Positions 22,821-35,748 of a stretch of 64,000 bases of DNA are shown here, one piece after another (within the stretch, counting starts at the first letter, position 1; each line of letters begins with the position of its first letter). Under the pieces are notes generated by a model, which saw only the letters and a program-made list of their open reading frames with translations, had not been told where the DNA came from and did no database searches. A program made the position numbers and the translations under genes. Source of the DNA: Haematobia irritans (Eukaryota > Arthropoda > Insecta > Diptera > Muscidae); the NCBI RefSeq assembly GCF_050003625.1, contig NC_134401.1, positions 64,883,242-64,947,241 of the forward strand, written 5' to 3'.

Positions 22821-23545
22821 TATGTACTTTAAATTTCTGGCAACAATTTAAAAATGTATATTCTGTACAGACAAAATGAAGGAAATTTTTTCCGAAAAGA
22901 AACCCCCATTAGATTTTCGTCCAAATGAGAGATCTACCCATTCTATCACCCTTTTTAGCTACGCCTTTGTGGAAAGTAATAAATAAACATAAACATCCCA
23001 ATGCATGTTCAACGTTTGGTCAACATTTGTGTGCTACAATTACAACCACAATTTTATCCATTGGTCAGGCTTTTTCAAGGAAATCGAGTTGAACTCTTAA
23101 ATCACACTTCACATTTTAGATGAAGTTTGCGGTTGGTGCCTTTGCTATAGTTAACAAATGCTTCAGTCGAATTCTCAGTTATCAGATCGTAAAGATTTTA
23201 GGTATGTTCGAATGTATGAACACATAATTCGGCTCGTTGCCTTGTATGGAGTTCATCTCCAGTGTGAGGAGTAAATCTTTGTCTCAATACGTGCGCGTAA
23301 TACTGAAAAGATTTTCATATATAATTCAGTTGTTTCCCTCAGAACTTAATAAAGAATGCTCTTAAAATGCAAAATTACATAGTTTGAGCTGATTAACATT
23401 TCGTCGTAAAACTTATGACGTAATTTGGATTGTTGAAAGAAAAAAATATTTGGAGACAGTTTGTCAAAGTTTTTTCAGCTTCCCTGCACAAAACAAAAAT
23501 AACTTATGTATTATTATATATTTTGTTTTAGGACTCAAACTCCTT
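22821..23545. other. No gene or known repeat seen
   Basis: Moderately AT-rich DNA between B1 and B2 with no notable frame. Confidence 0.4.
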
Positions 23546-24376
23546 CACCCTCAAAAAAAAAATCGCTTCTTTAACATATGTTCCAAACATATTTTGCAGG
23601 AAGCACATATATTATTGGATACTGCCGAAACATTAATATGTTTGTTTTATGTGAACATATCATATGTTTGGAAGCATTTTGAGCCCAAAAATATTATATG
23701 CTTGGAAGAATTTTTCCCAAAGACGATTGTGCTCATTGCCTAACATACTCGTAATTTTCACTTCCTCGAAATATTTTAGTTCTTGGCACCTTTTTCTGTA
23801 ATACAAATAATGTTGAAGAAATTATTCACTTTTATACATTTTTAAAATTCTACCTTTCGTCTGCACGGAGAATCGAACCGAGGACTATACAGTTTGTAAG
23901 CCAACAAACTACCCACTGGACTACGTAGCTGTTATAGTCACCAGTAGATAATTATCGTTATAAGTTACACTTCTATAGCATAGTTTGCAGCGCCCACGAG
24001 CCCATGCAAACATAACATTATTTAACAGAAACATACATTTGTTTGCCACGTGGACTCTCCGTTCAACTCTCCCGGTTTCCATCTCTATTTCTTTCTCTAT
24101 ACTCTCTCTGTCGCTTTGAATAAAATATCACAACATATGTATGTTTAGTCAAAATTTGTAAATTTATATATGTTTGCATTCACATATATGATTTTTATGA
24201 AACATTCATGCCCCAAACATAATATATTCTAACATATTAACACAGATGTCCCAAACATTTAGTGTTAGTTTAGGAACATACCTTGTTTGCACTTAAATAT
24301 ATTGTGTTTTAAAATTGTGCCCGAAACACATTTTGTTTATATCGGAACATATGAAAAACATATTTTTCTAAGAGTG
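23546..24376 (+). mobile_element. Family B element, copy B2 (internally deleted)
   Basis: CACCCTCAAAAAAAAAATCGC to TTTTTCTAAGAGTG. The flanking dinucleotide is TT on both sides, not TA. It matches B1 except that the DNA after GCCACGTGG is deleted, removing tRNA-like module 2 and about 1 kb. Confidence 0.8.
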
Positions 24377-24380
24377 TTTA

Positions 24381-24504
24381 ATAGTTGTTTTCTTGCGTCA
24401 AAATATCTACGTCCTTAAGATTTGGCTTGTGTCCACATTGCACTCTAACAGGACACAAGCCAAATCTTAAAGACATAGATATTTTGACGCAAGAAAACAA
24501 CTAT
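24381..24504. repeat. Strong hairpin with 54-nt arms
   Basis: The left arm 24381-24434 and right arm 24451-24504 are reverse complements with only about three mismatches, around a 16-nt loop. The arms contain TTTTCTTGCGTCAAAATATC and its complement. It lies exactly between the oppositely oriented B2 and B3. Confidence 0.9.
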
Positions 24505-24531
24505 AAAAGGAGATTTACACTGGAGATGCTA

Positions 24532-26896
24532 CACTGTTAGAAAAATATGTTTTTCATATGTTTCGATATAAACAAAATGTGTTTCGGGCACAATTTGTAA
24601 ACACAATATATTTAACTGCAAACATGTAATGTTCCCAAACTAACACTAAATGTTTGGAACACATATGTTAATATGTTAGAATATATTATGTTTGGGTCAT
24701 GCATGTTTCATAAAAATTATATATAAGTTTACAAATTTCGAGTAAACATATATATGTTGTGATATTTTATTCAGAGAGCGACAGAGAGAGAGAGAGTATA
24801 GAGAAAGAAATAGAGATAGAAACCGGGAGGGTTGACGAAAGATATCAAATTAACACAGCGAGAGAATCAAAAGAGAGCAATTTCTGTGAAACCGATTATA
24901 TGTTGTTTCGGAAACTGCTTTATGATAAGGCCAAAAATTGTATATGCTTAAGTGTGTAAATATAACCATAGCGATAGGCGGTAGGCGAAACATTTTTGCC
25001 GCAACGGCAAATACAATAAGCTTGACGGCGAATAATTCCCTTTTTCACGTTTCCTAGCGTTTTTGTTGTCAATACAGCATGCTTTGACAATATTAAACAA
25101 TGAAGTTGAATAAAAACATACAATGGCTTGTTATTTGTTGAGTTATTTCAAGAAAAAATAATCTACACGTGTCCAGGCAACAGCAATTCCTAGTGGTGAG
25201 TTAAAAAAATTGATAAGCGATGGCAACACTATACCAGTTTTCGCCAAGGAGTTAGAATAAGTTTTAATTTAGCGACACGCCGCTAGCCGTCACGGTGTTC
25301 CGTCGCGGATTTTGGGCTTCCCATAAGAAATACACGTAAATAAGTGTTCGCCTACCGCCTATCGCTATGGTTATATTTACACACTAAGTCTAAATATTAT
25401 TTAATTTGAATATTAGAATGTGTATTCGGAATAAAGAGAATAGAGATTCGGAACCAAGAGAAAAAAAACAGCATGTGTTTTTGTATTGAAAGCAGTATTT
25501 TACGTATGTGTGGCCATGTGTTTTGTTTATCATTTTGGCGTTATGGGTACACTATTTTTCTTGGTTCGTTAAAAGAAACCGGAACGTACGAGGAGTAAGT
25601 CAAAATATTCAGGCAAAGGAAAATTAAAAAAAAAAAAAAACGGTGGAAAATATACACAAATTACAAAGGGATATTCATAAAAATAACGAAAGGGCATTAT
25701 ACTCTTTTTAGAGTTGGGACAGTAAAATGAAAAAAGGAGGAAATAGTGAAAAATTAAACAGTAAAATGTATAAGAACAAAGTTTAGTTCCTCTTTATTAA
25801 TAAGTAGTCCAAGAGGAGTTGACGGACACCTTCAAATATAAAAGCGGGCATTAAGTTCGAGTTTTGCAGCTAAAACATTTGAAAAAGTTTATTTTCTTTA
25901 GAATGAATTATTAAAGAAAAGTAAAAGACAAAACATTTTAGAGCGATAATACCGGCCTTACAGTTAAAAATTAAATTAAGTACAAAACATGATAAGTTTT
26001 AAATGCATTTAAAATGGTGTTAAATGCTAGTAAAAAACTGTTCACGCCTAAATAAATGTATGTGTATATTATAAAATTATTTATGTATGTTTATATTCGA
26101 CTCCACCTTCTTCTTTTGTTAGAGTTTTTGAATTCCTTCCAAAATTTCAAACTTTTATACCAAAAACAGTTTTTTATTACAAAATTGTTATTTTTCCAAT
26201 AAAAAATAATATTTTAGCCAAGCACTGTTTCTGATTGTAAATCTTTAATAACCGACATTTCGAATTTTAATTATAAAAATTTAATATAGTATAAATATAA
26301 ATGTGTAAATTAAAAAAAAAAAAACAATTAGTGTTTGGTCGGAGCAGGGATTGGACCCACGACCCTTTGCTTATACGGCAGACATGCTAACTACTGCTCC
26401 ACGTTGCCAACACATGTATGTTTCTGTTAAATAATGTTATGTTTGCATGGGCTCGTGGGCGCTGCAAACTATGCTATATAAATGTAAGTTATAACGATAA
26501 TTGTCTACTGGTGACTTTAACAGCTACGTAGTTCAATGGTAGTGTGTTGGCTTACAAGCTGTATGGTGCTGGTTCGATATTCCGTCCAGGCGAAAGGTAA
26601 AATTTAGAAAATTTATAAAATTGAATAATTTCATCAACATTATTTGTATTACAGAAAAAGGTGCCAAGAACTAAAAAATTTCGTGGAAGTGAAAATTATG
26701 TAAGGGAATGAGCACAATCTTCTTTGGGGAAAATTCTTCCAAGCATATAATATTTTTGGGCTCAAAATGCTTCCAAACATACAATATGTTCACATTAAAC
26801 AAACAAATTAATGTTTCGGAAGTATCCAATAATATATGTGCTTCCTGCAAAATATGTTTGGAATGTATGTTAGAGAGGCGATTTTTTTTGAGGGTG
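24532..26896 (-). mobile_element. Family B element, copy B3 (inverted), with a Harbinger-type MITE inside
   Basis: CACTGTTAGAAAAATATG to CGATTTTTTTTGAGGGTG, TA on both sides. Reverse orientation relative to B1, B2 and B4. It keeps both tRNA-like modules. A purine tract (GAGAGAGAGAG at about 24786) lies on the plus strand. A 433-bp insertion is at 24952-25384. Confidence 0.8.
24952..25384. mobile_element. PIF/Harbinger-type MITE (TAA duplication)
   Basis: About 40-bp near-perfect inverted repeats GTGTGTAAATATAACCATAG at both ends, flanked by TAA (24949-24951 and 25385-25387). B1 gives the empty site (ACTTAAGTCT in reverse). A 3-bp TWA duplication is typical of PIF/Harbinger. Non-coding. Confidence 0.85.
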
Positions 26897-27127
26897 TATA
26901 TATTATAAATGTACCTGCAGAAAGACGGATGAATTTTAAGACTGATACGGACCATTGGGCACATATTTATAGAAATATTGTACAAAAATATAGAAAACCA
27001 AATTAGCCTTTAGTTGTAAATTTACTCGTTTGCGAATAAATTCATTGTTCTTTACTTCTAAATGTAATTATCAGTATTTTTTGAGTTTGATATATATTTT
27101 TGTTAATTAATGTGTAAAATGTTTTCT

Positions 27128-28111
27128 CACGGTTGAAAAAGACTGTTTTTCATATGTTTGGCTATAAACATTATATGTTTGGAACACAAATTTTTAAACA
27201 CAATATTTTTGAGTGCAAGCATATAATGTTCATAAACTAGCATAACATGTTTGGGACATATATGTTAATATGTTAGAACATATTATGTTTGGGACATAAA
27301 ATATTTGTAAATATAATATGCTTGGATGCAAACATATATTAATTTAGAAATAGCCTATAAACATATATGTGTTTAGTAGCTTGGAGCGCTATTTAACAGG
27401 GAGCGATATTGAATTAAGTTGGTGGTTGTGGCTTGTTATTACAAAATTAACATTTTATTTTTCCTTGGGCAATTGATCAGCTACTTCTTTGATCCTTACA
27501 AACTGTGTGGTCCGCTGTTCGAATCCCCGTCCGGCAAAAAGTAAAATTAAAAAAAATTATAAAATATAACAATTTCTTCTACAATGTTTGCATTACAGAA
27601 AAAGGTGCTAAGAACTAAAAAATCTCGTGGAAGTGAGAAAGATGTGGAGGAATATACAATTAGGCAGAAACAACATTTTGAGCATTCAGATCGAAAACCT
27701 ATGTTGTTAGCACCTATATTACCTGTTTATTTTCATAATTCATTATGATTGTAAATATATTTATATATAAATAAATAAATAAATAAAATTTTGAGCACAA
27801 TATTGTTTGGGAGAAATTTTTTTAAGCATATAATATTTTTGGGTGCAAAATGCTACCAAACATATTATATGTTCACATAATAACATATTGTTTTTTGGAA
27901 GACAACATTATTGAATTTGGATGCAAAAATACAAAATGTTTGGAACTTAGACTACCCAAACATATATTGTTTAGACCAATATGCTTTCAAACATATTATA
28001 TATTGGAAGAGATCAAACAAATAAATGTTTGGGCAATACCCAAAAATGTATATGCTTGAAGCAAAATATGTTTGGGAGTATATGTTACAGAAGCGATTTT
28101 TTGTGAGGGTG
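27128..28111 (+). mobile_element. Family A element, copy A3
   Basis: CACGGTTGAAAAAGACTG to CGATTTTTTGTGAGGGTG, flanked by CT on both sides. Very similar to A2 over its full length, including the tRNA-like module at 27466-27537 and the intron-like stretch after it. The frame at 27850-28059 is incidental. Confidence 0.8.
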
Positions 28112-28228
28112 CTGTTATTTGTTTAAAGAAATTTCTCTGAAGACGAGCATCGGAGATGTTTCGAAATATTGGATATTTTTTAATAAAAATTACAACTCAC
28201 AAAAACAACAACATATGTTTTTTTCACA

Positions 28229-30246
28229 CACCCTCAAAAAATCGCTTCTCTAACATATGTTCCAAACATATTTTGCAGGAAGCATATATATTATTGGATA
28301 TTGTCGCAACATTATTATGTTTGTTTTACGTGAACATATTATGTGTTTGATAGCGTTTTGAGCCCGAATGTTCTCCCAAAGAAGATTGTGCTCAAAAAAT
28401 TTATTTCTGCCTAATAATATTCCCTCATATCTTTCTCACTTTCACGAGATTTTTTAGTTAATTTAGTTAGCACCTTTTTTGTAATACAAACAATGTTGAA
28501 GAAATTATTCAATATATAAATTTGTTAAATTTTACCTTTCGCATGGACGGAGAATCGAACCGAGGAACATACAGTTTGTAAGCCAACACACTATCCACTG
28601 GGCTACGTAGCTGTTATAGTCACCAGTAGACAATTATCGTTATAAGTTACATTTATATAGCATAGTTTGCAGCGCCCACGAGCCTATGCAAACATAACAT
28701 TATTTAACAGAAACATACATTTGTTGGCCACGTGGAGCAGTGGTTAGCATGCCTGCTTGCATGCAAAGGGTCGTGAGTTCAATCCCTGCACCAGCCGAAC
28801 ACCATTTTTTTTACATTTACATATATTCCAAAACTATAAACGAAATTGACTGAGCTTTTGGATAAAGTATTATTTTTTATTACAAAAATAACAATTTTGT
28901 ACCAAAGAATGTTTGTATAAATATTTGACATTTTCGAAGAAATTCAAAAACTCTAACAAAAGAAGAACGTGAGGTCGAGTATAACCATAAATAGTTTTAC
29001 AATATACACATAATTTAGGCGTGAGCTATTTTTACCAATATTTAACACCATTTTAAATGCATTTAAAATTGATCGTATTATAAATATGAATTTTTATTAA
29101 CGAAAAATTGTGTACTTAATTTCTTTTACCTTTAGGAGCAGTATTAAGTTGGCATTATCGCTCTAAAATGGACATGTTTTCACGTGTACATTTCTTTAAT
29201 AATTCATTTTAAAGAAAATAAACTTTTTCAATTTTTTCTTTGGATCATTCTACACCATGTTATAATACAATTGGCCAAACAATTTTATGTTATTCTTCTT
29301 TTAGAGATTCAAGTTTTGCCGCTAAATTAAAAAATAATTTTAGCGGCAAAACTCGAACTTAAAGTGTCCGTCAACTCCTCTTAGACTACTTAATAATAAA
29401 GAGGAACTAACCTTTGTTTATAAAAATTGTACTGTTTAATTTTGCACTGTTTCCCCCTTTTGTCATTTTACTGTCCCAACTCTAAAAATAGTATGGTGCC
29501 CATTTGTTATTTTTTATGAAGATCCCTTTTGTAATTTTTATATATTTTCCACTTTTTTTTTTATTTCCTTTGTCTTAATATTTTGACCTACTCGTCGTAC
29601 GTTCCGATTTCTTTTGATGAACCAAGAAAAAACATTGTGCCCATAATGTTAAACTGATAAACAAAACACATGTCCCCAAATACATAAAATGCTGCTCTAG
29701 AAGCAAAAACGCATGTTTGTTTTTTTTTTTTCAAAAGTCTATTCTCTTGGTTCCGTATGTCTATTCTCTTTACTTCGCATATACACATTTTAATATTAAA
29801 ATTGAATAATATTTAGACTTAAGCATATCAAAATTTTTGTCGAAGCTTTATTAACATGCCAAGCGCACAGCCAAAACAAATGAACTCATAAAACAGTTTT
29901 ACGAAACAACATACGAGCAGTTTCGCAGAAATTGCTCTCTTCTGATTCTCCGGTTTCCATCTTTATTTGTCTGTCTCGTTCTCTGAATAAAATATCACAA
30001 CATATATATGCATATTCGAAATTTGTAAATTTATATACTTGTTTGCATTCACACATATTATTTTTATGAAACTTTCATGTCCCAAACATAATATATTCTA
30101 ACATATTAACATATCTGTCCCAAACATTTAATGCTAGTTTAGGAACATTACATTTTTGCACTTAAATATATAGTGTTTAAAAATTCTGCCCGAACACACA
30201 TTTTGTTTATATCGGAACATATGAAAAATATATTTTTCTAACAGTG
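28229..30246 (+). mobile_element. Family B element, copy B4
   Basis: CACCCTCAAAAAATCGCTTC to TTTTTCTAACAGTG, flanked by CA on both sides. Both tRNA-like modules are present (28539-28613 minus, 28727-28798 plus). The middle matches B1 with scattered indels. A 16-nt inverted pair TTTTAGCGGCAAAACT / AGTTTTGCCGCTAAA lies near 29310-29355. Confidence 0.8.
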
Positions 30247-30739
30247 CATGATCTCGAGCCGAATTAAACAAATATAATTTAATTAAAAATTTATAAAATT
30301 TAGTTGAAAAATGTTTGCAATAGTTTTTTTCTGTGTGTGTATTTGGCTCCGAATCAATATCGCAATCCTTAAATCTTGAAGATCTTTGATCAAGTAAACT
30401 CTTTTGAGCGTGCCAATTTTGCCCCAAAATTGATGATATTAGCTCCGTTCAAAAATTTTGACTAGAAGTAGTTTGTTTACAGGCTTAGAGACAGCAAAGG
30501 AGAGAATGCATTTGACAGTTGTCAGATAAATTCAAGAAATTGTAAGTTTTTGCTAGAGATTTCATACATGTAGGAGCTATACCTCATTTTACATCAACAG
30601 TATTAGTTCACGGTTGCCACTCGTGCCAAAAATAATGTACCAAATTTTGAAGAAAATTTTCCAAAAAATCTACCAAGTTAAAAAAAAATATTTTGTTAGT
30701 TGTTGATCAAATTTTTGTGGTTAGTAATATATACAAAAA

Positions 30740-31160
30740 TAATATTTTACACAAAAGAAATATTTTATATTGAATTTATAGAAAATTTTGTTAAAATTTT
30801 CTTTCTACAGAAAAAGTTGTCGAAGTTTTATTTCTATAGAAAATTTTGTCAGAATTTTATTTCTATAGAAAATATTGTCAAAATTTTATTTCTATTGAAA
30901 ATTTTGTCAAAATTTTATTATGTCAAAATTTTATTTGTTAAAATTTTATTTCTATAGAAAATTTTGTCAAAATTTTATTTCTTTAGAAAGCTTTCCCACA
31001 ACTTTATATCTGTAGAAAATTTTTATTCTTGCAAAATCTTATTTCTATAGAACATTTTAGTAAATTCTTGCAAAACTTTATTTCTAAGAAAATTTGTGCA
31101 AAATTTTGTTTCTAAGAAAATTTTTGCAAAATTTTATTTCTATAGAAAATTTTGTTATCT
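30740..31160 (+). repeat. 29-bp minisatellite (TTTTATTTCTATAGAAAATT type)
   Basis: About a dozen units of roughly 29 bp, each with TTTCTATAGAAAATTTTGTC, period visible at 30861 and 30890. Edges decay. The frame at 30700-30957 simply reads through it. Confidence 0.85.
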
Positions 31161-31992
31161 TTATTTTTATTTTGAAATAAAAATCTTACTGAATTATTAA
31201 CTAAATATGAAAAAAATTAATTTTTATTTTATTTTTTGAATTGCATAGCATAGCATTTCATAAAAATGTTTTTATGTTATTTTTATACGAATCTGAATTC
31301 ATTTTCCTTTTTTAATGCATAGTTTTGTTTGTTAATTTTCTGTTCTTTATATGAAATAAATACTTTTGTTTTTAACCAAAAAATTAGTTTGGTTTTAATA
31401 TTATAAACATTGCAGATTTTTGGCGATTTTTGAAATGGAAGTTACGATTATAACGATTTCTTGGGAAAAAGTGGCGATTTTTTTTGAAATTTTATTGGCA
31501 GCCCTGAGTATGATCCAGGTTTCGACGTAACCGTATATATGGAAGTATAGGTATAGTGTACGAATAAATATAAAATGATATGGGTGGCCCATATTTGTTT
31601 TGGTATTGACTTGTTTGATTCCTAGCCAAAGGAGCGCGGAATTGCACTAAGGGTAAAAACGCAATTTACTGTTAAACATAAGTTTTGCGTACTGAGAACC
31701 AAATTTCAATTTATTCAATTCATCTTTTTTCTATTGAAAGTCCTTAATAAGCAAACTAAACATAAAAAATTTCAAGTCAGAAATATGCAATTTTTTCAAG
31801 TACATACACAGAAAAAATAAACTGTTTGATGGGAAAAATGAACCACCTCGTGCAAAAATTGAACTAAACTGCACTCCACTCTTTGCGATTTTCACAAAGC
31901 GTTGTTAAAAGCGGGAAATTTTAATGCGCTTTTGTACTTTTTAACTACAATTTACGAAACTATACCCACTTATAGAATAAAAACTAAAGTTA
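31161..31992. other. No gene; old repeat fragments
   Basis: AT-rich. A stretch at about 31810-31960 (AACTGTTT..., GTTGTTAAAAGCGGGAAATT) is a reverse-complement relative of about 63560-63690, so both belong to an unnamed repeat. Confidence 0.45.
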
Positions 31993-34027
31993 AAACAAGT
32001 ATATACGGCCGTAAGTTCGGCCAGGCCGAAGCTTATGTACCCTCCATCATGGATTGCGTAGAAACTTCTTCTAAACACTGCCATCCAGAATCGAATTACT
32101 TAAGTTGCGGTAACGCTTGTCGATGGCAAGGTATCTTAAAACCTCCTAACACCATCTTCTAAATTGTATGTAAGTCCATACGTGGTATATATTAAATCAA
32201 AAAAGATCGATCCAATACGTATATAATTCAGTTTGACAAAGTAGACATAAAATTTTTACAAAATTTTCTACAGAAATAAAATTTTAACAAAATTTTCTAT
32301 AGAAATAAAATTTTCACAAAATTTTCTATAGAAATAAAAATTTTGACAAAATTTTCTATAGAAAGAAATTTTTGACAAAAATTTCTACAGAAATAAAATT
32401 TTAACAAAATTTTCTATAGAAATAAACTTTTGACAAAATTTTCTATAGAAATAAAATCTTGGTAGATTATTTTTGGCTCGAGTGGCAACCATGATTATGA
32501 ACCGAATAAAATTTGAACAAAATTTTCTATAGAAATAAAATTTTGACAAAATTTTCTATAGAAATAAAATTCTGACAATGATGAAAATTTTATTATGAAC
32601 CGAATAAAATTTTAACAAAATTTTCTATAGAAATAAAATGTTGGTAGATTATTTTTGGCTCTAGTGGCAACCATGATTATGAACTGATATGGACCAATTT
32701 TTGTGTGATTGGACCAATTTTGGAATGGTTGTTAGCGACCATATACTAACACCACGTTCCTAATTTGAACCGTATCGGATGATTTTTGCTCCTCCAAGAG
32801 GCTCCGGAGGTCAAATCTGGAGAACGTTTTATATGGGGGCTATATATAATTATGGACCGATATGGACCAAATCTGCCACGGTTGTTAAAGATCATATACT
32901 AACACCATGTTCCAAATTACAACCGGATTGGATGAAATTTGCTTCTCTTGGAGACTTCGCAGCCAAATCTGGGGATCGGTTTATATGGGGGCTATATATA
33001 ATCATGGACCGATGTGGACCAATTTTTGCATGGTTGTTAGAGACCATATACCAATATCATGTACCAAATTTCAGGCGGATCGGATGAAATTTGCTTCTCT
33101 TTGAGGCTCCGCAACCCAAATCTGGGGATCGGTTTATATGTGCGCTATATATAATTATGGACCAATGTGGACCAATTTTTGCACGGTTGTTAGAGACCAT
33201 ATACCAATACCATGTACCACATTTCAGCCGGATCGGTTGAAATTTGCTTCTCTTTGAGGCTTCGCAAGCCAAATCTGGAGATCGGTTTATATGGGGTCTA
33301 TATATAATTATGGACCGATGTGGTCCAATTTTTGCATGGTTGTTAGAGACCATATACCAACATCATGTACCAAATTTCAGCCGGATCGGATGAAATTTGC
33401 TACTCTTTGAGGCTTCGCAAGCCAAATCTGGGGATCGGTTTATATGGGGGCTATATATAATTATGGACCAATGTGGACCAATTTTTGCACGGCTGTTAGA
33501 GACCATATACCAACACCATGTACCAAATTTCAGCCGGATCGGATGAAATTTGCTTCTCTTTTAGGCTCCGCAAGCCAAATCTGGGGATCGGTTTATACGG
33601 GGGCTATATATAATTATGGACCGATGTGGACCAATTTTTGCATGGTTGTTGGAGACCATATACCAACACCGTATACCAAATTTCAGCCGGATCGGATGAA
33701 ATATGCTTCTGTTAGAGGCTCCACAAGCCAAATCTGAGGGTCCCTTTATATGGGGGCTATACGTAAAAGTGGACCGATATGGCCCATTTTCAATACCATC
33801 CGACCTACATCGATAACAACTACTTGTGCCAAGTTTCAAGTCGATAGCTTGTTTCGTTCGGAAGTTAGCGTGATTTCAACAGACGGACGGACATGCTTAG
33901 ATCGACTCAGAATTTCACCACGACCCAGAATATATATACTTTATGGGGTCTTAGAGCAATATTTCGATGTGTTACAAACGGAATGACAAAGTTAATATAC
34001 CCACACCCTATGATGGAGGGTATAAAA
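31993..34027 (+). mobile_element. Family G element, copy G2, with minisatellite insertions
   Basis: Same start (AACAAGTATATACGGCCGTA, then the TTCGGCCAGGCCGAA hairpin) and same TATACCC...GGGTATA end (about 33995-34025) as G1. The 153-bp array runs about 32820-33740. The left part contains the 29-bp minisatellite in inverse orientation (32255-32640). The frames at 32779-33087, 33444-33737 and 33057-33353 are by-products of the 153-bp period. Confidence 0.65.
32255..32640 (-). repeat. 29-bp minisatellite, inverse orientation
   Basis: Units of AAAATTTTCTATAGAAATAA, the reverse complement of the array at 30740-31160. Interrupted near 32460-32510 by a phrase (TTGGTAGATTATTTTTGGCT) that recurs at 32641, suggesting a segmental duplication. 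Confidence 0.85.
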
Positions 34028-35748
34028 ACATTGATGCCAAATCATTAATTTTTACTATTTTTGAGAATCTTGCAAGCATATAATGTTCATAAACGAGTAT
34101 AACATGTTTGGGAGATATATGTTAGCACCAGAGCTGTGGAGTCGGAGTCTGAAGATTTGCCGGAGTCGTATAAACTTTGCTCGCCTCCGACTCCGGCGAA
34201 ACAAAATTTGAAAACACTTCATATCTTTGTAACTAAAGAAATAATTCGACAAATTAGATTCGATTGGGGGTTTTAATCGAACAACGAAAAACGAATTACT
34301 GGATTTCAGGCCATTCAAAGTGTATTTATAGGGGTGAAATTTGACGGTGATATAAAAAGTAGGTTTTATTAAAATATGGGCTGAATAGATCATTTGTATA
34401 GTCCATTTTTAACATATTAAACTATCGATTTTTAACCCTATATACACAGAGAGTACAAATTGGTTGGGACGACCGAATTTATTGCCAACCTCCTTTTGGC
34501 AGTTGCAGCGTCTATCAGTAGGCAGTTGTGTCTCCCAAATAATTCGATCCTGCCAATCGAACGATGGCAAGGAAGACTTACATGACATATAGAGTTGGTT
34601 GTGTCAACCAATAAATTCTGCTGTAAGTACCTTCATCATTCGGTTGTGTCGATCAACTCTCGGAGTACTTACAACCAAATTACGAAAAAAATTGGTACCC
34701 ACATCCAATACGTATAAAATTTTTACTTATCTTCGGTACGTGTACCCTTTGAACCGATCTGCTTGGGAGAGTATCTGTCATCCAATCCACCTAAACTTCG
34801 ATTAACTACAAGTAACCCGGTACGACGAAAAGTTTTCAAAGGAAACTATTATATTTGATTCATGGTGGTGAGAATTAAGATTCGATCCGTTCGAACTTAA
34901 GGCCTTATATATTTGGTTTCCATCTCAACTTGTCCGCGATTTTACCTCTTACAAACGTTCGGAACAAGCAGGATCCATGCTAAACCTCAACCTCCGAATT
35001 TATTTTTCATACATGCTAGAAATTCGGTACATTGAGTTATTTTGAGTTCTCTAAAAAATTATTTCCAATACAAACCATTGTTTTGATTTTATTGTGTACA
35101 TCCTCTTCACAGATCATTCTTGTCAAACATTTTAGATTACAGAAGATGGGAGATGGTCTACTGAGCACATCAAACCATTTACCATATTAGTTTAATACCC
35201 GAACCAAACGCGTATACGACAAGTATTGACATAGCATTAAAATGCAAATAAAAAAAATTAAGAGCACGAAATAAATTTCCATAAAGGGGAAAAACTATTT
35301 TTTTGTTGTTGCCTAAAATTTAACATTGTTTCATTAAGAAAATTACATTTTTCATTTAAAAAATAAAAACGAAAAACAACTAAAAGATTACAAACATGTA
35401 TTGAACTAATCTGGTAAATGTAACATTTGGTATGACGCAAGCCAATCTCCCTTCTTCCTCAAATCTATAATCTTTGATTCTTGCTGCGTTACGATCCCAA
35501 ATAGCAGATAACATAATATTCGATATTTTTGCTATATTTTGTTTGTTTTATAGTTTCAAAACAAAAAAATCTTCAATTTATTTCATTAATACAAATGACA
35601 TTTAAAAAATACAAAATGTTATTCGGTTGTGAATACATACCATATGAAAATGATAGCATAGACCAAGCAAGTGAATTCACAGCGCTGTAGTTTGTCTGCA
35701 CACCGTAGAGGGCCCTTTTACGTCTGCAATTGAGTGATTTTTATACCC
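34028..35748. other. No gene; mixed unassigned DNA
   Basis: 34130-34200 holds a GAGCTGTGGAGTCGGAGTC phrase with its complement CTCCGACTCCGGC, probably a DNA-transposon fragment. 34440-34800 has a GGTTGTGTCGATCAACTC repeat-like stretch. The remainder is AT-rich with no recognised frame. Confidence 0.4.

Noticed and set aside
24759..24959. Glu/Arg-rich 66-codon frame
   Set aside because: Arises from the GAGA purine tract of family B3.
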